64,000 bases of DNA from Streptomyces rishiriensis. Lineage in GTDB: Bacteria; Actinomycetota; Actinomycetes; Streptomycetales; Streptomycetaceae. Location: contig NZ_BEWA01000015.1 of assembly GCF_003112535.1 (NCBI RefSeq), forward strand, positions 62,001-126,000, written 5' to 3'. Made by a program: the position numbers and the translations under genes. How positions within the stretch are numbered: the first letter of the stretch is position 1; each line of letters begins with the position of its first letter. A model generated the notes under the pieces. It ran no database searches. It was not told the origin of the DNA and saw nothing but the letters and a program-made list of their open reading frames with translations. Positions 32,125-40,498 of this stretch are shown here, in pieces.

Positions 32125-34347
32125 TCATCGCTCCCTGACCAGGGCCGCGTACGCACCGCCGCGCGCCACCAGTTCCTCGTGCCGACCGCGCTCCACGACC
32201 GTGCCGTGCTGGAGCACGACGATCTCGTCGCTGTCGCGCACCGTGCTGAGCCGGTGGGCGATCACCACGCACGCACAGCCGCGCCGGCGCAGGTTGTCCA
32301 TCACCGTCTGCTCGGTCTCCGCGTCCAGCGCGCTGGTCACCTCGTCCAGCACCAGCACGCTGGGCCGGCGCACCAGCGCCCGGGCGATCTCCAGACGCTG
32401 GCGCTGCCCGCCGGAGAAGTTGCGGCCGTCCTGCTCGACCCTGCTGTGGACACCGCCGGGCCGGCGCATGACGACGTCGAGAAGCGCCGCGTCGCGCAGC
32501 GCGTCGAGGACGGCGTCGTCGGGGATCGACGGGTCCCACAGCGCCACGTTGTCGCGGACCGTGCCCTCGAAGAGGAACACCTCCTGGTCGACGAAGGAGA
32601 CGGAGGAGGCCAACGCCCCGCGCGCGATGTCCTCCAGGCGCTGCCCGTCGATGCGGATCACGCCCTCCCAGGGCGTGTACAGACCCGAGATCAGCCGGGA
32701 CACCGTCGACTTGCCGCTGCCTGAGCCGCCGACCAGCGCCACCTGCTGCCCCGGCCCCACGGTCAGGTCGAAGCCGGTCAGCAGCGGCTTGTCCAGCGGG
32801 CTGTAGCCGAAGGCGATGTTCTCCAGCTCGACGTGGCCCCGCAGCCGCCGGGTGGAGTCGGCGCCCGGGCGGCGGTCGTAGAGCGGGTCGGAGCGGAAGT
32901 TCTCCACGTCCTTCAGCCGGGCCACGTCCGCCGCGAAGTCCTGGATCCGGCCCGCGACGCCGTTCAGCCGGGTCAGCGGGGCGGTGAAGCGGGTGACCAG
33001 GGCCTGGAAGGCGACCAGCAGGCCCACCGAGATGTGGCCCTCGATCGCCCGCATGCCGCCGATCCACAGGATCAGCGCGCTGTTGAGCGTGGCGAGGGTC
33101 GGCGCGACCACGCCCAGCCATGCGCTCGGCGCCCCGAGGCGCTGCTGCTCCTCCAGCGTCGTGGCGTGCTGCCCGGCCCACTTGCGGAAGTAGCCGTCCT
33201 CGCCGCCGGTCGCCTTCATCGTCTCGATCAACTGCAGCCCGGTGTAGGCCGTGTTGGTGAGCCGTGCGTTGTCCGCGCGCAGCTTCGCCGTCCGCGTCGC
33301 CCGCATGCGGATGACGATCCGCATCGCGACGACGTTGAGCAGCGCCACCCCGATGCCGACGTACGTCAGCTGCGGGTCGTAGGTGTAGAGGAGGACGGCG
33401 TACAGGACGACGACCACCGCGTCCACGCCCGCCGAGGCGAGGTCGCGGGCCAGCGTCTCGGCGACCGCGTCGTTCGACTGCAGGCGCTGGACGAGGTCGG
33501 CCGGACTGCGCTGGGAGAAGAAGGTCACCGGCAGCCGCAGCAGATGGCGCAGGAAACGGGCGCTGGACAGGGTCGAGGAGATGATCCGGCCGTGGTGCAG
33601 ATTGGCCTGCTGGAGCCAGGTGAGGGCGACCGTGAGCGCCACGCAGGCGCCCATCGACGCGAACAGCACCGTCAGCAGGGAGGTCTGACCGCCGATCAGG
33701 AACATGTCGATGTAGGTCCGGCTGAGCGCCGGCACCGCCGCGCCCACCAGCACCAGCAGCAGGCTCGCCAGCACGGCCGCCGGCATCGTGCCCGCGGTCC
33801 CGCGCAGCCGGGCCGGCATCGCGCCCAGCACGCCCGGCTTGCGTCCGCCCCGCTCGAACCCCTCGCCCGGCTCCAGGACCAGCACGACCCCGGTGAAGCT
33901 GCCGTCGAAGTCCTCCATCGGCACGAACCGCCGGCCCTTGCCGGGGTCGTTGACGAACACGCCCCGGCGGCCGAACCGCCGGCCGAGCCCCTCGTAGACG
34001 ACGTAGTGGTTGAAATCCCAGAAGAGGATCGCCGGCGCCTTCACCTGGGCGAGGGCCGCCAGGTCCATCTGCATGCCCTTGGCCGTCAGGCCGTAACCGC
34101 GGGCCGCCTTGAGCAGGTTGCTGGCGCGCGAGCCGTCGCGCGAGACGCCGCACGCGATGCGCAGCTCCTCCAGCGGAACGTGCCGGCCGTAGTGGCCGAG
34201 GACCATGGCGAGCGAGGCCGCCCCGCACTCCACGGCCTCCATCTGGAGCACGGTGGGCGTACGGACCGTCTTCGCCGAGGACTTGGGGACCGTGCGCCTG
34301 GGCGGCGCGGCCCGGCGCCGGCCGCGGGTCTGCTCGTCGGTGCTCAT
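32125..34347 (-). CDS. NHLM-type bacteriocin ABC transporter with C39 leader peptidase
   Basis: A 740-residue peptidase-containing ABC transporter. The C39 domain (about 30-160) carries the catalytic Cys41 (MEAVECGAAS), His114 (FWDFNHYVV) and Asp134 (FVNDPGKG). A six-helix exporter part and an ABC ATPase follow (Walker A GGSGSGKST, signature FSGGQRQR, Walker B VLVLDEVTS). Such proteins cut after Gly-Gly and push the core peptide outside. Its ATG overlaps the HlyD-like gene's stop by 4 bases (ATGA), so translation is coupled. Confidence 0.93.
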   Translation of the reverse strand: MSTDEQTRGRRRAAPPRRTVPKSSAKTVRTPTVLQMEAVECGAASLAMVLGHYGRHVPLEELRIACGVSRDGSRASNLLKAARGYGLTAKGMQMDLAALAQVKAPAILFWDFNHYVVYEGLGRRFGRRGVFVNDPGKGRRFVPMEDFDGSFTGVVLVLEPGEGFERGGRKPGVLGAMPARLRGTAGTMPAAVLASLLLVLVGAAVPALSRTYIDMFLIGGQTSLLTVLFASMGACVALTVALTWLQQANLHHGRIISSTLSSARFLRHLLRLPVTFFSQRSPADLVQRLQSNDAVAETLARDLASAGVDAVVVVLYAVLLYTYDPQLTYVGIGVALLNVVAMRIVIRMRATRTAKLRADNARLTNTAYTGLQLIETMKATGGEDGYFRKWAGQHATTLEEQQRLGAPSAWLGVVAPTLATLNSALILWIGGMRAIEGHISVGLLVAFQALVTRFTAPLTRLNGVAGRIQDFAADVARLKDVENFRSDPLYDRRPGADSTRRLRGHVELENIAFGYSPLDKPLLTGFDLTVGPGQQVALVGGSGSGKSTVSRLISGLYTPWEGVIRIDGQRLEDIARGALASSVSFVDQEVFLFEGTVRDNVALWDPSIPDDAVLDALRDAALLDVVMRRPGGVHSRVEQDGRNFSGGQRQRLEIARALVRRPSVLVLDEVTSALDAETEQTVMDNLRRRGCACVVIAHRLSTVRDSDEIVVLQHGTVVERGRHEELVARGGAYAALVRER

Positions 34348-35150
34348 GGCAGCAGCCAGTCGACGGGACGCTGATCGGCCAGCCGGATCGAGCCGGTGGC
34401 CAGGGTCATGGAGGCGAGGGCGTACGGCGGGCCCTCCGCCGACGACCACTTGTAGCCGCTCTTCGTCGCGGCGGACCTGTCGAGGCGCACCAGCACCGCC
34501 ACCGGGCGGCCGTCCTCGGTGAACTGCTCACCCAGCTGGCTGTCGCCGAGGAAGGCGGAGATCTGCCGCGCCGACTGGACGTTGCGGTCCACCGACTTCA
34601 CATGACCGCGCAGCACGCCGAACTCCTGGGAGGGCACGGTCTGCACGGTGAGGTCCACGGGCGCGCCGACCGGCACGGAGGCCGCGTTCTGCGCGGGGAC
34701 GTACACCGTCGCGTACAGCGGGTCGTCGGGGTCGGCGACCTTCTCCACGGCGGCGACGTTCGCGCCGGTGGAGATGATCTGCCCGATGGTGGCGGCGAGC
34801 GCGGTGACACGGCCGGCGGCGACCGTCCGCACCACGGTGTCGCCGTCGGCCGTGCGCACCTTCAGCACGGGGGCGTCGGCGGGCAGTCGGCGGCCCTCCT
34901 GCGCGAGCACCGCGGTGACCTGGCCGGCCACCGGGCTCTGCAGGATGTAGCTGCCCTCGCCATGGGTGAGGACGGCGGGCGCGCTCACGGTGGAGGCGAC
35001 CGAGCCGGTCACCGCCCACACGGACGCGGCCACCACGACGACCACGGTCACGGTCAGCACCAGCCAGCCCTGAGGGCGCGCGAAACGCACCGGCAGGTCG
35101 AGTTCCTCCGGTGACTGGAGCTTGGCGAGAGCCTGTTGACGGAACTGCAC
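34344..35150 (-). CDS. HlyD-like membrane-fusion/adaptor protein of the NHLM peptide system
   Basis: A 268-residue single-pass protein: a short cytoplasmic part, a membrane helix at 29-51 (WLVLTVTVVVVVAASVWAV), then an outside beta-rich region with two lipoyl/barrel-sandwich halves (GEGSYILQSPVAGQVTAV, and GRVTALAATIGQIISTG) and a beta-barrel (VPVGAPVDLTVQTVPSQE). This matches the NHLP system secretion protein family. The GTG start follows GGGGGAAG. The Gram-positive context means it probably stabilises the ABC exporter rather than bridging to an outer membrane. Confidence 0.88.
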   Translation of the reverse strand: MQFRQQALAKLQSPEELDLPVRFARPQGWLVLTVTVVVVVAASVWAVTGSVASTVSAPAVLTHGEGSYILQSPVAGQVTAVLAQEGRRLPADAPVLKVRTADGDTVVRTVAAGRVTALAATIGQIISTGANVAAVEKVADPDDPLYATVYVPAQNAASVPVGAPVDLTVQTVPSQEFGVLRGHVKSVDRNVQSARQISAFLGDSQLGEQFTEDGRPVAVLVRLDRSAATKSGYKWSSAEGPPYALASMTLATGSIRLADQRPVDWLLP

Positions 35151-35181
35151 GGGACTTCCCCCGGGAGGGTCAGGACGCCGA

Positions 35182-35216
35182 CGAGTCCCGGAGCCGGGTG
35201 AGGGCTCCGGGACTCG
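35182..35216 (-). terminator. Hairpin between precursor and exporter genes (probable partial terminator)
   Basis: A perfect 14-bp stem (CGAGTCCCGGAGCC and its complement) with a 7-base loop lies 22 bases beyond the precursor stop and 32 bases before the HlyD-like start. It has no U-run. It could end most transcripts after the precursor, yielding many precursor mRNAs per exporter mRNA, or protect the precursor mRNA 3' end. Confidence 0.6.
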
Positions 35217-35237
35217 AAGGGGTCACGCAGGGCGCGA

Positions 35238-35453
35238 TCAGAGACCGGCGACCAGGTTGGTGACCGGGGCCGTGTTCAGGCCGGTGACACCCTCGACCGT
35301 GCCGACGACCGTGTTGACCAGGCCGGAGACCGGGGCAACGCCGTCCACCAGGCCGGTGACGGTGCCGACGGCGTTCAGGGACAGACCGCCGGAGACGTTG
35401 TCCAGCTCGGCGTCGGAGATCTCTACGGTCTCAACCTGGGGGGTGGAGTTCAT
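35238..35453 (-). CDS. Double-glycine leader precursor peptide with cysteine-free hydrophobic core
   Basis: A 71-residue precursor, started from the ATG at 35453 with GAAGGGAAG ahead. The 23-residue leader has the acidic pattern of C39 substrates and ends in ELDNVSGG. The predicted core is residues 24-71 (48 residues): no Cys, Trp, Tyr, Phe or Lys, but rich in Val, Gly, Thr, Leu and Asn. It has two similar halves (NAVGTVTGLVDGVAPVSGLV and NTVVGTVEGVTGLNTAPVTN). Automated annotation often calls such genes type A2 lantipeptides, yet without Cys no lanthionine can form. The exporter genes follow on the same strand. Its activity (antimicrobial, signal or surface peptide) is unknown. Confidence 0.85.
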   Translation of the reverse strand: MNSTPQVETVEISDAELDNVSGGLSLNAVGTVTGLVDGVAPVSGLVNTVVGTVEGVTGLNTAPVTNLVAGL

Positions 35454-36268
35454 GGGGGAACTTCCCTTCACATGGATATCTCATAAGGGGGAGCGGCCCC
35501 CTCTGGGGACAGATGACGGCCGCGACCGCGGGGCCGGGCTTCCCGTTTCCGGGAGGCCGCTGCGGCCCTGCGATGCGATGGATCAAAGCAGGTCCACGGC
35601 CGACGCTTCCAATCAATCCCCCCTCTCACCTGGGCACTTGCGTCACAGGAGCGGGAAACCGTGCAGGTGTGCCCACGCCTTGTCGGCGACTTCTTCACAC
35701 CTCCGGCCGAATTCGCTCGGATGAGCGTCGGGCGCTCTCGCGGCTAATCGGACACTCCTGCCCCTATGGCATGACGGCCGTCGCCGAGTTGTGCAGAACC
35801 CCCGCTCACGGTGACCTGGTTGAGCATTCCCTGTGCAGATTCCCTGAAGCGGGGATTCCGCTTCTGATCGTCGACACAGCGTGTCCGGGCGGCGACGGAG
35901 GGTGCCGGGTGCGGCACCGGGGCTCCGGTACGCGGCCGCCCGGCCCGCGCAGGGGCGGCCACCTCTCGGATCAGGACACCGGAACCGGGCGCCGCGCGTC
36001 GCGGCGCAGTCGGTTGCCGCTCCGTCGTCATGTCTTTCGGGCGGGATCCCGGCGCCCTCGCCGGCCGCCGTCGGCCTACGGGCGACTGCCCACCCGCCCG
36101 ATCCGGCCGGCCGCGGGTCATGGCCGATTCAGCCTTGTGCAAAGGAAGTTGGCAAACGCGATTGAACGCGCCGCGCATCGGCTGCGTACTCATGGCCAAC
36201 CAGGCGCCGCTGTACGGAGCTGCCGAACCCCCGGCAGCCGGACCCCGTCCCCCAGGAGGTCGAGTTTT
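35454..36268. other. Long divergent control region between peptide and protease genes
   Basis: 815 bases without a gene that could be supported. Next to the precursor is a perfect AGGGGG-AGCGG-CCCCCT inverted repeat (35486-35502), 33 bases ahead of its ATG, with TATGAG and GATATC as possible -10-like elements on the minus strand. Nearer the protease the sequence is less G+C-rich (TTGTGCAAAGGAAGTTGGCAA), suggesting its promoter. A non-coding RNA or short leader cannot be excluded. Confidence 0.4.
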
Positions 36269-37843
36269 TTGAGTCACAAGCGAGTTACGAAGCGCAAGGC
36301 CATCGTCGCGGCTGGCGGTGTGGCGGCGCTCGGAGCGGCGGCCATCCTGCTTCCCCAGGCCAACGCCTCTCAGGACAGCGGTTCGGGCAACACCGCCTCG
36401 GTGAAGACCCTGAAGGCGGGCAACGCCTCGGACCTCGCCTCACAGCTGCAGAAGATGCTCGGCGACACCTTCGCCGGCTCCTACTACGACGCAGCCGCCA
36501 AGCAGCTGGTCGTCAACGTGGCGAACGTCTCCGGCGACCAGAACGGCGTCGTCGAGCAGGCGAAGCGGGCGGGCGCCAAGGTCCGTGAGGTGGACAACAG
36601 CACGGCCGAGCTCAAGGCGGCCGCCCAGACGCTGAAGGCCAAGGCGACCATCCCGGGCACCTCCTGGGCCGTCGACCCGAAGACCAACAAGCTCCTCGTC
36701 ACCGCCGACTCGACCGTCACCGGCGGCAAGTGGAACCGGATCGAGTCGACCGTGAAGAGCCTCGGCTCCGGCATGGCGACGATCCGGAAGTCGTCCGGCG
36801 CCCTCAAGCCCCTGGTCTCCGGCGGCGACGCGATATTCGGCGGCGGAGCGCGCTGCTCCCTCGGCTTCAACGTGAAGGCGGGCGACGGCTCCGCGGCCTT
36901 CCTGACGGCCGGTCACTGCGGGGTCGCGGCCAAGCAGTGGTCCGACTCCCAGAACGGCCAGCCGATCGCCACGGTCGACCAGGCGACCTTCCCCGGCAAC
37001 GGCGACTTCGCGCTTGTGAAGTACGACGACCCGAACACCCAGGCGCCCAGCGAGGTCAACACCGGTCAGCAGACCGTCGCGATCAGCCAGGCCGCCGAGG
37101 CGACGGTCGGCACGCAGGTCCTCCGGATGGGCAGCACCACCGGTCTGCACGACGGGCAGGTCCTCGGCCTCGACGCCACGGTCAACTACCCCGAGGGCAC
37201 CGTCACGGGCCTCATCCAGACGAACGTCTGCGCCGAGCCCGGTGACAGCGGCGGCTCGCTCTTCACCCAGGACGGCCAGGCCGTCGGCCTGACCTCGGGC
37301 GGCAGCGGCGACTGCACCGCGGGCGGCGAGACCTTCTTCCAGCCGGTGACCACCGCGCTGGCGGCGGTCGGCGCGACCCTCGGCGACGGTGGCGCCGGTA
37401 ACGCCGGAGGCGCGGGCAACGCGGGCGGCGCTGCTGGCAACGCGGGTGGCGCTGCGGGCAACGGCGGTGCCGTGGACCAGAACGGCGACGGCATCGACGA
37501 CCAGACCGGTGAGCCGATCCAGGGCGCCGGCGCGGCGGGCAACGGCGGCGCTGTGGACCAGAACGGCGACGGCATCGACGACCAGACCGGTCAGCCCATC
37601 CAGGGCGGCGGCGCTGCGGGCAACGGCGGTGCCGTGGACCAGAACGGCGACGGCATCGACGACCAGACCGGTCAGCCCATCCAGGGCGGCGGCGCCGCGG
37701 GCAACGGCAACGCCGACGGCGGCGTGAACGAGACGGGCAAGGGCCAGAACCAGACCGGCAACGGCCAGAACCAGACCGGCAACGGCGGCCACCAGGCCGG
37801 CAACGGTCAGGAAGACGGCTCGGGTGTGACGCAGTCGCACTGA
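36269..37843 (+). CDS. Secreted S1 (chymotrypsin-like, alpha-lytic type) protease with repeat tail
   Basis: A 524-residue preproprotease. The start is a TTG with CAGGAGGTCGAG ahead; no other start fits. The signal part (KRKAIVAAGGVAALGAAAILLP) leads into a pro-region (about 45-185). The protease domain has the triad His216 (LTAGHCG), Asp246 (NGDFALVKYD) and Ser327 (PGDSGGS), with the three Cys pairs of streptogrisin-like enzymes (RCSLGF...GHCG, NVCAEPG...GDCTAGG). The C-terminal 150 residues consist of Gly/Asn/Ala repeats, including three copies of a 27-residue unit containing DQNGDGIDD. The tail may bind calcium or a surface. Confidence 0.93.
   Translation: MSHKRVTKRKAIVAAGGVAALGAAAILLPQANASQDSGSGNTASVKTLKAGNASDLASQLQKMLGDTFAGSYYDAAAKQLVVNVANVSGDQNGVVEQAKRAGAKVREVDNSTAELKAAAQTLKAKATIPGTSWAVDPKTNKLLVTADSTVTGGKWNRIESTVKSLGSGMATIRKSSGALKPLVSGGDAIFGGGARCSLGFNVKAGDGSAAFLTAGHCGVAAKQWSDSQNGQPIATVDQATFPGNGDFALVKYDDPNTQAPSEVNTGQQTVAISQAAEATVGTQVLRMGSTTGLHDGQVLGLDATVNYPEGTVTGLIQTNVCAEPGDSGGSLFTQDGQAVGLTSGGSGDCTAGGETFFQPVTTALAAVGATLGDGGAGNAGGAGNAGGAAGNAGGAAGNGGAVDQNGDGIDDQTGEPIQGAGAAGNGGAVDQNGDGIDDQTGQPIQGGGAAGNGGAVDQNGDGIDDQTGQPIQGGGAAGNGNADGGVNETGKGQNQTGNGQNQTGNGGHQAGNGQEDGSGVTQSH
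37466..37708 (+). repeat. 81-base tandem repeat, three copies, in the protease tail
   Basis: Nearly identical in-frame units start at 37466, 37547 and 37628. Each encodes 27 residues including GAVDQNGDGIDDQTG and PIQG; differences are mostly silent or Glu/Gln and Ala/Gly swaps, so the duplication is recent or kept homogenised. The last copy trails into GNGNADGG. Confidence 0.92.
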
Positions 37844-37857
37844 CACGGCGTCATCCG

Positions 37858-37893
37858 AACGGTCCGGCCCCTCCGGCGGGGGGCCGGACCGTT
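37858..37893 (+). terminator. Hairpin terminator after the S1 protease
   Basis: A perfect 14-bp stem (AACGGTCCGGCCCC with its complement) and 8-base loop begin 15 bases beyond the protease stop. The convergent SpoIIE gene ends at 37920, so it can act on both strands. Confidence 0.78.
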
Positions 37894-37919
37894 CGCGTGC
37901 GCGCCCGACCGCCCGGCCT

Positions 37920-40061
37920 TCACCGGTCCTCCCACGGCCGCAGCAACAGCAGCGCCACGTCGTCGATCCGTTCCTCCGCCGCCGCGTAGTGCCCCACCAG
38001 TTCGTCGGCCACTTCCTCCAGCGGGCGGTCCCCGGCCGCGCCGAGCCGGCGTCCCAGGTCCGCGACCGCGTCCTCGATGTCTATGCCCGGCCTCTCGATG
38101 AGCCCGTCCGTGTAGAGGGCGAGGACACAGCCCGTGCTCAGCTCGACCTCCGTCGTCGGATACGTCGCCGAGTCGTCGATGCCCAGCAGCGGGCCGCCGG
38201 CGAGGTCCAGGACGCGCACCCGGCCGTCCGGCCGGCGCAGCAGCGGCGGGGGATGCCCGGCCCGGGCCATGACGGCCCGTCCGCGGGCCGGGTCCAGCCG
38301 CAGGTACAGACAGCTGGCGAGCAGCTCGGAGCCGAGATCGATCAGCAGCCGGTTGGTGCTGCGCATGACCTCTCCGGGTTCCTGCCCGACCGTCGTGTAC
38401 GCGCGCACCGCGGTGCGGATCTGCCCCATCAGCCCGGCCGCGGTCACGTTGTGCCCCTGCACGTCCCCGATCACCGCCGCGGCGAGCGGGGGCGAGGGCA
38501 CCAGGTCGTAGAAGTCGCCGCCGATCTCCATGCCCCGGGTGGCGGGCAGATAGCGGGCGGTCGCCTCCAGGCCGGCCAGCGACGGCAGCGAGGGCGGCAG
38601 CAGCGCCGCCTGGAGACCGTGGGCGAGCTGGTGTTTGACGTCGTACAGCAGGGCCCGGTCCAGGGCCTGGGCGATCAGCCCCGCCAGGCTGGCCAGCACC
38701 GCACGCTCGTGCGTGGAGAACCGGCGTGGTTCGGCGTAGGCCAGCACACAGGCGCCCACCGGGCGGCCGGAGGCGATCAACGGCAGATAGGCCCAGGCGG
38801 CGAAGCCGTCGGGGGAGGTCTGCCGCGCCGGATACAGGCGTTCCAACTGCTCCCGGGAGTCGAAGAACGCCGGAACCCCGTGGGCGACGGCGTGCGCGCC
38901 CGGGGTCGGGGCGGTGAGCGGCATCCCGTCGAACCGTTCCACGGCGTGCGGGTCGGGATACCCGTGGTGGCCGAGCACATGCAGCCGGCCGGCCTGCGCG
39001 CCGAGCAGCGCCAGGGCCTGGCTGCCCACCGCCGGCGCGATCTCGTCGGCGACCAGCCCCACCACGTCCTGCACGCTCACCGTCTCGGTGAGCGCCCCGG
39101 CCATGCTCAGCGCCTGCGACATCGACACGAGCCGGGTGGGCGCGTCCCCGGGCTTCTGACCGGGGGGCCGTATCTCGGACACGGCCCGGGCCCGGCTGAT
39201 CCGGACGCTGATCCCGGTGGTGCTCGGGTACAGCCGGAACGACAGCCACTCGGAGGGCGGTCGCAGCGCCACGAACGAGGTGGCGTCCTGGCTGATCAGC
39301 GCGGCCCGGTAACGCTCCTCGTACATGGGATCGTTGAGCCACGGCACGCTCGCCCACAGCTGGGAGCCGAGCAGCCCCCGCACCGGGACTCCGAGCATCT
39401 CGGACGCGGCGCCGTTGGCGAAGCCCACCCGCCCGCTCAGATCCAGCGAGCACATCCCGTACGGCAGCCGGGCCACCATCCGGGCCGCCTCCAGCGAGCC
39501 CAGCGTGTCCGAGACGCCGCCGAGCGGCCCCGATTCCAGCAGGTCCGACTCGGCGCGCACCGCACGGTTGCGTGCCGCCGCGCGCTCCAGCCGCAGCGCC
39601 AGCCGCTCACAGGCCGACGTCAGATCCTGGCGCTCGCGGTCGGACAGCTCCGAGGGATGGGAGCCGGGCCAGGTGAGGAAGACGGCGCCGTACACCCGGG
39701 ACGCGGTCGCGACCGGCAGCGCCACCAGCGCGAACGGATACGGCAGCACGACGGCGATCCGCGGATAGCGCCGGGCCATGTCCTCCTGCCCGCCCACCCA
39801 CACGGGTCGCCGCTCGCGCACCGCCTCTGCCACCGGGATGGGCGCGCTCAGCCCGACCCGCTCCCAGGGCGCGGCGAAGGACCGCGGCAGACCCGCCATC
39901 ACGGCCATCTCCAGCACCGGCTCGTCGCCCGGACGCAGGTAGACGGCGCCGGAGTGCGCCCCGACGTCGTCCATCATCGACGTCAGCGCCAGGGAGAGCA
40001 GCGGCAGGCCGACCGGGGCCCCCGGGGAGGCCGGCGCCTGGCCGGACGTCTGCTCGGGCAC
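37920..40061 (-). CDS. SpoIIE-family PP2C phosphatase with GAF-PAS-GAF sensor
   Basis: A 713-residue regulator. In order: GAF (about 15-165, HSGAVYLRPGDEP), PAS (about 190-300, LPYGMCSLDLSGRVGFANGAASEML), GAF (about 325-470, RPVGACVLAYAEPRRFS) and a SpoIIE PP2C domain (about 485-710; GMEIGGDFYDLV, AVIGDVQGHNVTAAG, LALYTDGLIER). Unlike the other two SpoIIE proteins here it has no C-terminal HATPase domain. It probably dephosphorylates a STAS anti-anti-sigma factor. The GTG at 40061 is used because GGAGGTG lies 6-7 bases ahead; another GTG 9 bases upstream is possible. Divergent from the next SpoIIE gene. Confidence 0.9.
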   Translation of the reverse strand: MPEQTSGQAPASPGAPVGLPLLSLALTSMMDDVGAHSGAVYLRPGDEPVLEMAVMAGLPRSFAAPWERVGLSAPIPVAEAVRERRPVWVGGQEDMARRYPRIAVVLPYPFALVALPVATASRVYGAVFLTWPGSHPSELSDRERQDLTSACERLALRLERAAARNRAVRAESDLLESGPLGGVSDTLGSLEAARMVARLPYGMCSLDLSGRVGFANGAASEMLGVPVRGLLGSQLWASVPWLNDPMYEERYRAALISQDATSFVALRPPSEWLSFRLYPSTTGISVRISRARAVSEIRPPGQKPGDAPTRLVSMSQALSMAGALTETVSVQDVVGLVADEIAPAVGSQALALLGAQAGRLHVLGHHGYPDPHAVERFDGMPLTAPTPGAHAVAHGVPAFFDSREQLERLYPARQTSPDGFAAWAYLPLIASGRPVGACVLAYAEPRRFSTHERAVLASLAGLIAQALDRALLYDVKHQLAHGLQAALLPPSLPSLAGLEATARYLPATRGMEIGGDFYDLVPSPPLAAAVIGDVQGHNVTAAGLMGQIRTAVRAYTTVGQEPGEVMRSTNRLLIDLGSELLASCLYLRLDPARGRAVMARAGHPPPLLRRPDGRVRVLDLAGGPLLGIDDSATYPTTEVELSTGCVLALYTDGLIERPGIDIEDAVADLGRRLGAAGDRPLEEVADELVGHYAAAEERIDDVALLLLRPWEDR

Positions 40062-40498
40062 GGCGACCACCTCCTCGCCCGGCGCCGCGCGGCTCAGGCC
40101 TCAAATCTCCCCCCTGGCGACGCGACGCGCACGGCGAGCGGCGCCCCCGCCGAATGCCGTCTCGTACCCCGTCGGCCCGTTGTCATGCCCTCATGGCCGA
40201 AGCGCGCGGCGGTGCACGACCGCCCCGCGTGCGCCCCCGCGCACCCTGACGGCCGGATCGTCGCGCTCAGGAACGGTCGGGGGCCGAGGCGTGGATCTTC
40301 CGTCCCTGGGCCGGTCCCGGCGCCGGGGGAGCCGTCCGCGTCGAGCGGCGTCGGCGTCCGCACCTGTTCGGCGTCGTTCGAGCACGGCCCGGCCGCCGCC
40401 CCCGCACGCCCTCCGCCACCACTCCCGCGACGCCTGCGTCGCGCCCGAAACGGGCACAGGGGCTGCGCGCCGACCCCGATGGCGCTGTAATTGCGGTC
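40062..40498. other. Intergenic region between divergent SpoIIE genes
   Basis: 437 bases without a supported gene. TGTAAT at 40486-40491 lies 7 bases ahead of the GTG of the downstream gene and may be a -10 element for a leaderless mRNA. Confidence 0.4.

Noticed and set aside
26377..32138. Very long plus-strand frames (26377-29043 and 28941-32138)
   Set aside because: They lie antisense to the Ppx, MFS and NHLM ABC genes, whose motifs are intact. The translated products are Gln/Arg/Gly/Ala-rich with no recognisable fold.
35238..35453. Lantibiotic precursor
   Set aside because: No Cys in the core and no lanthionine synthetase nearby; lanthionine bridges are impossible.
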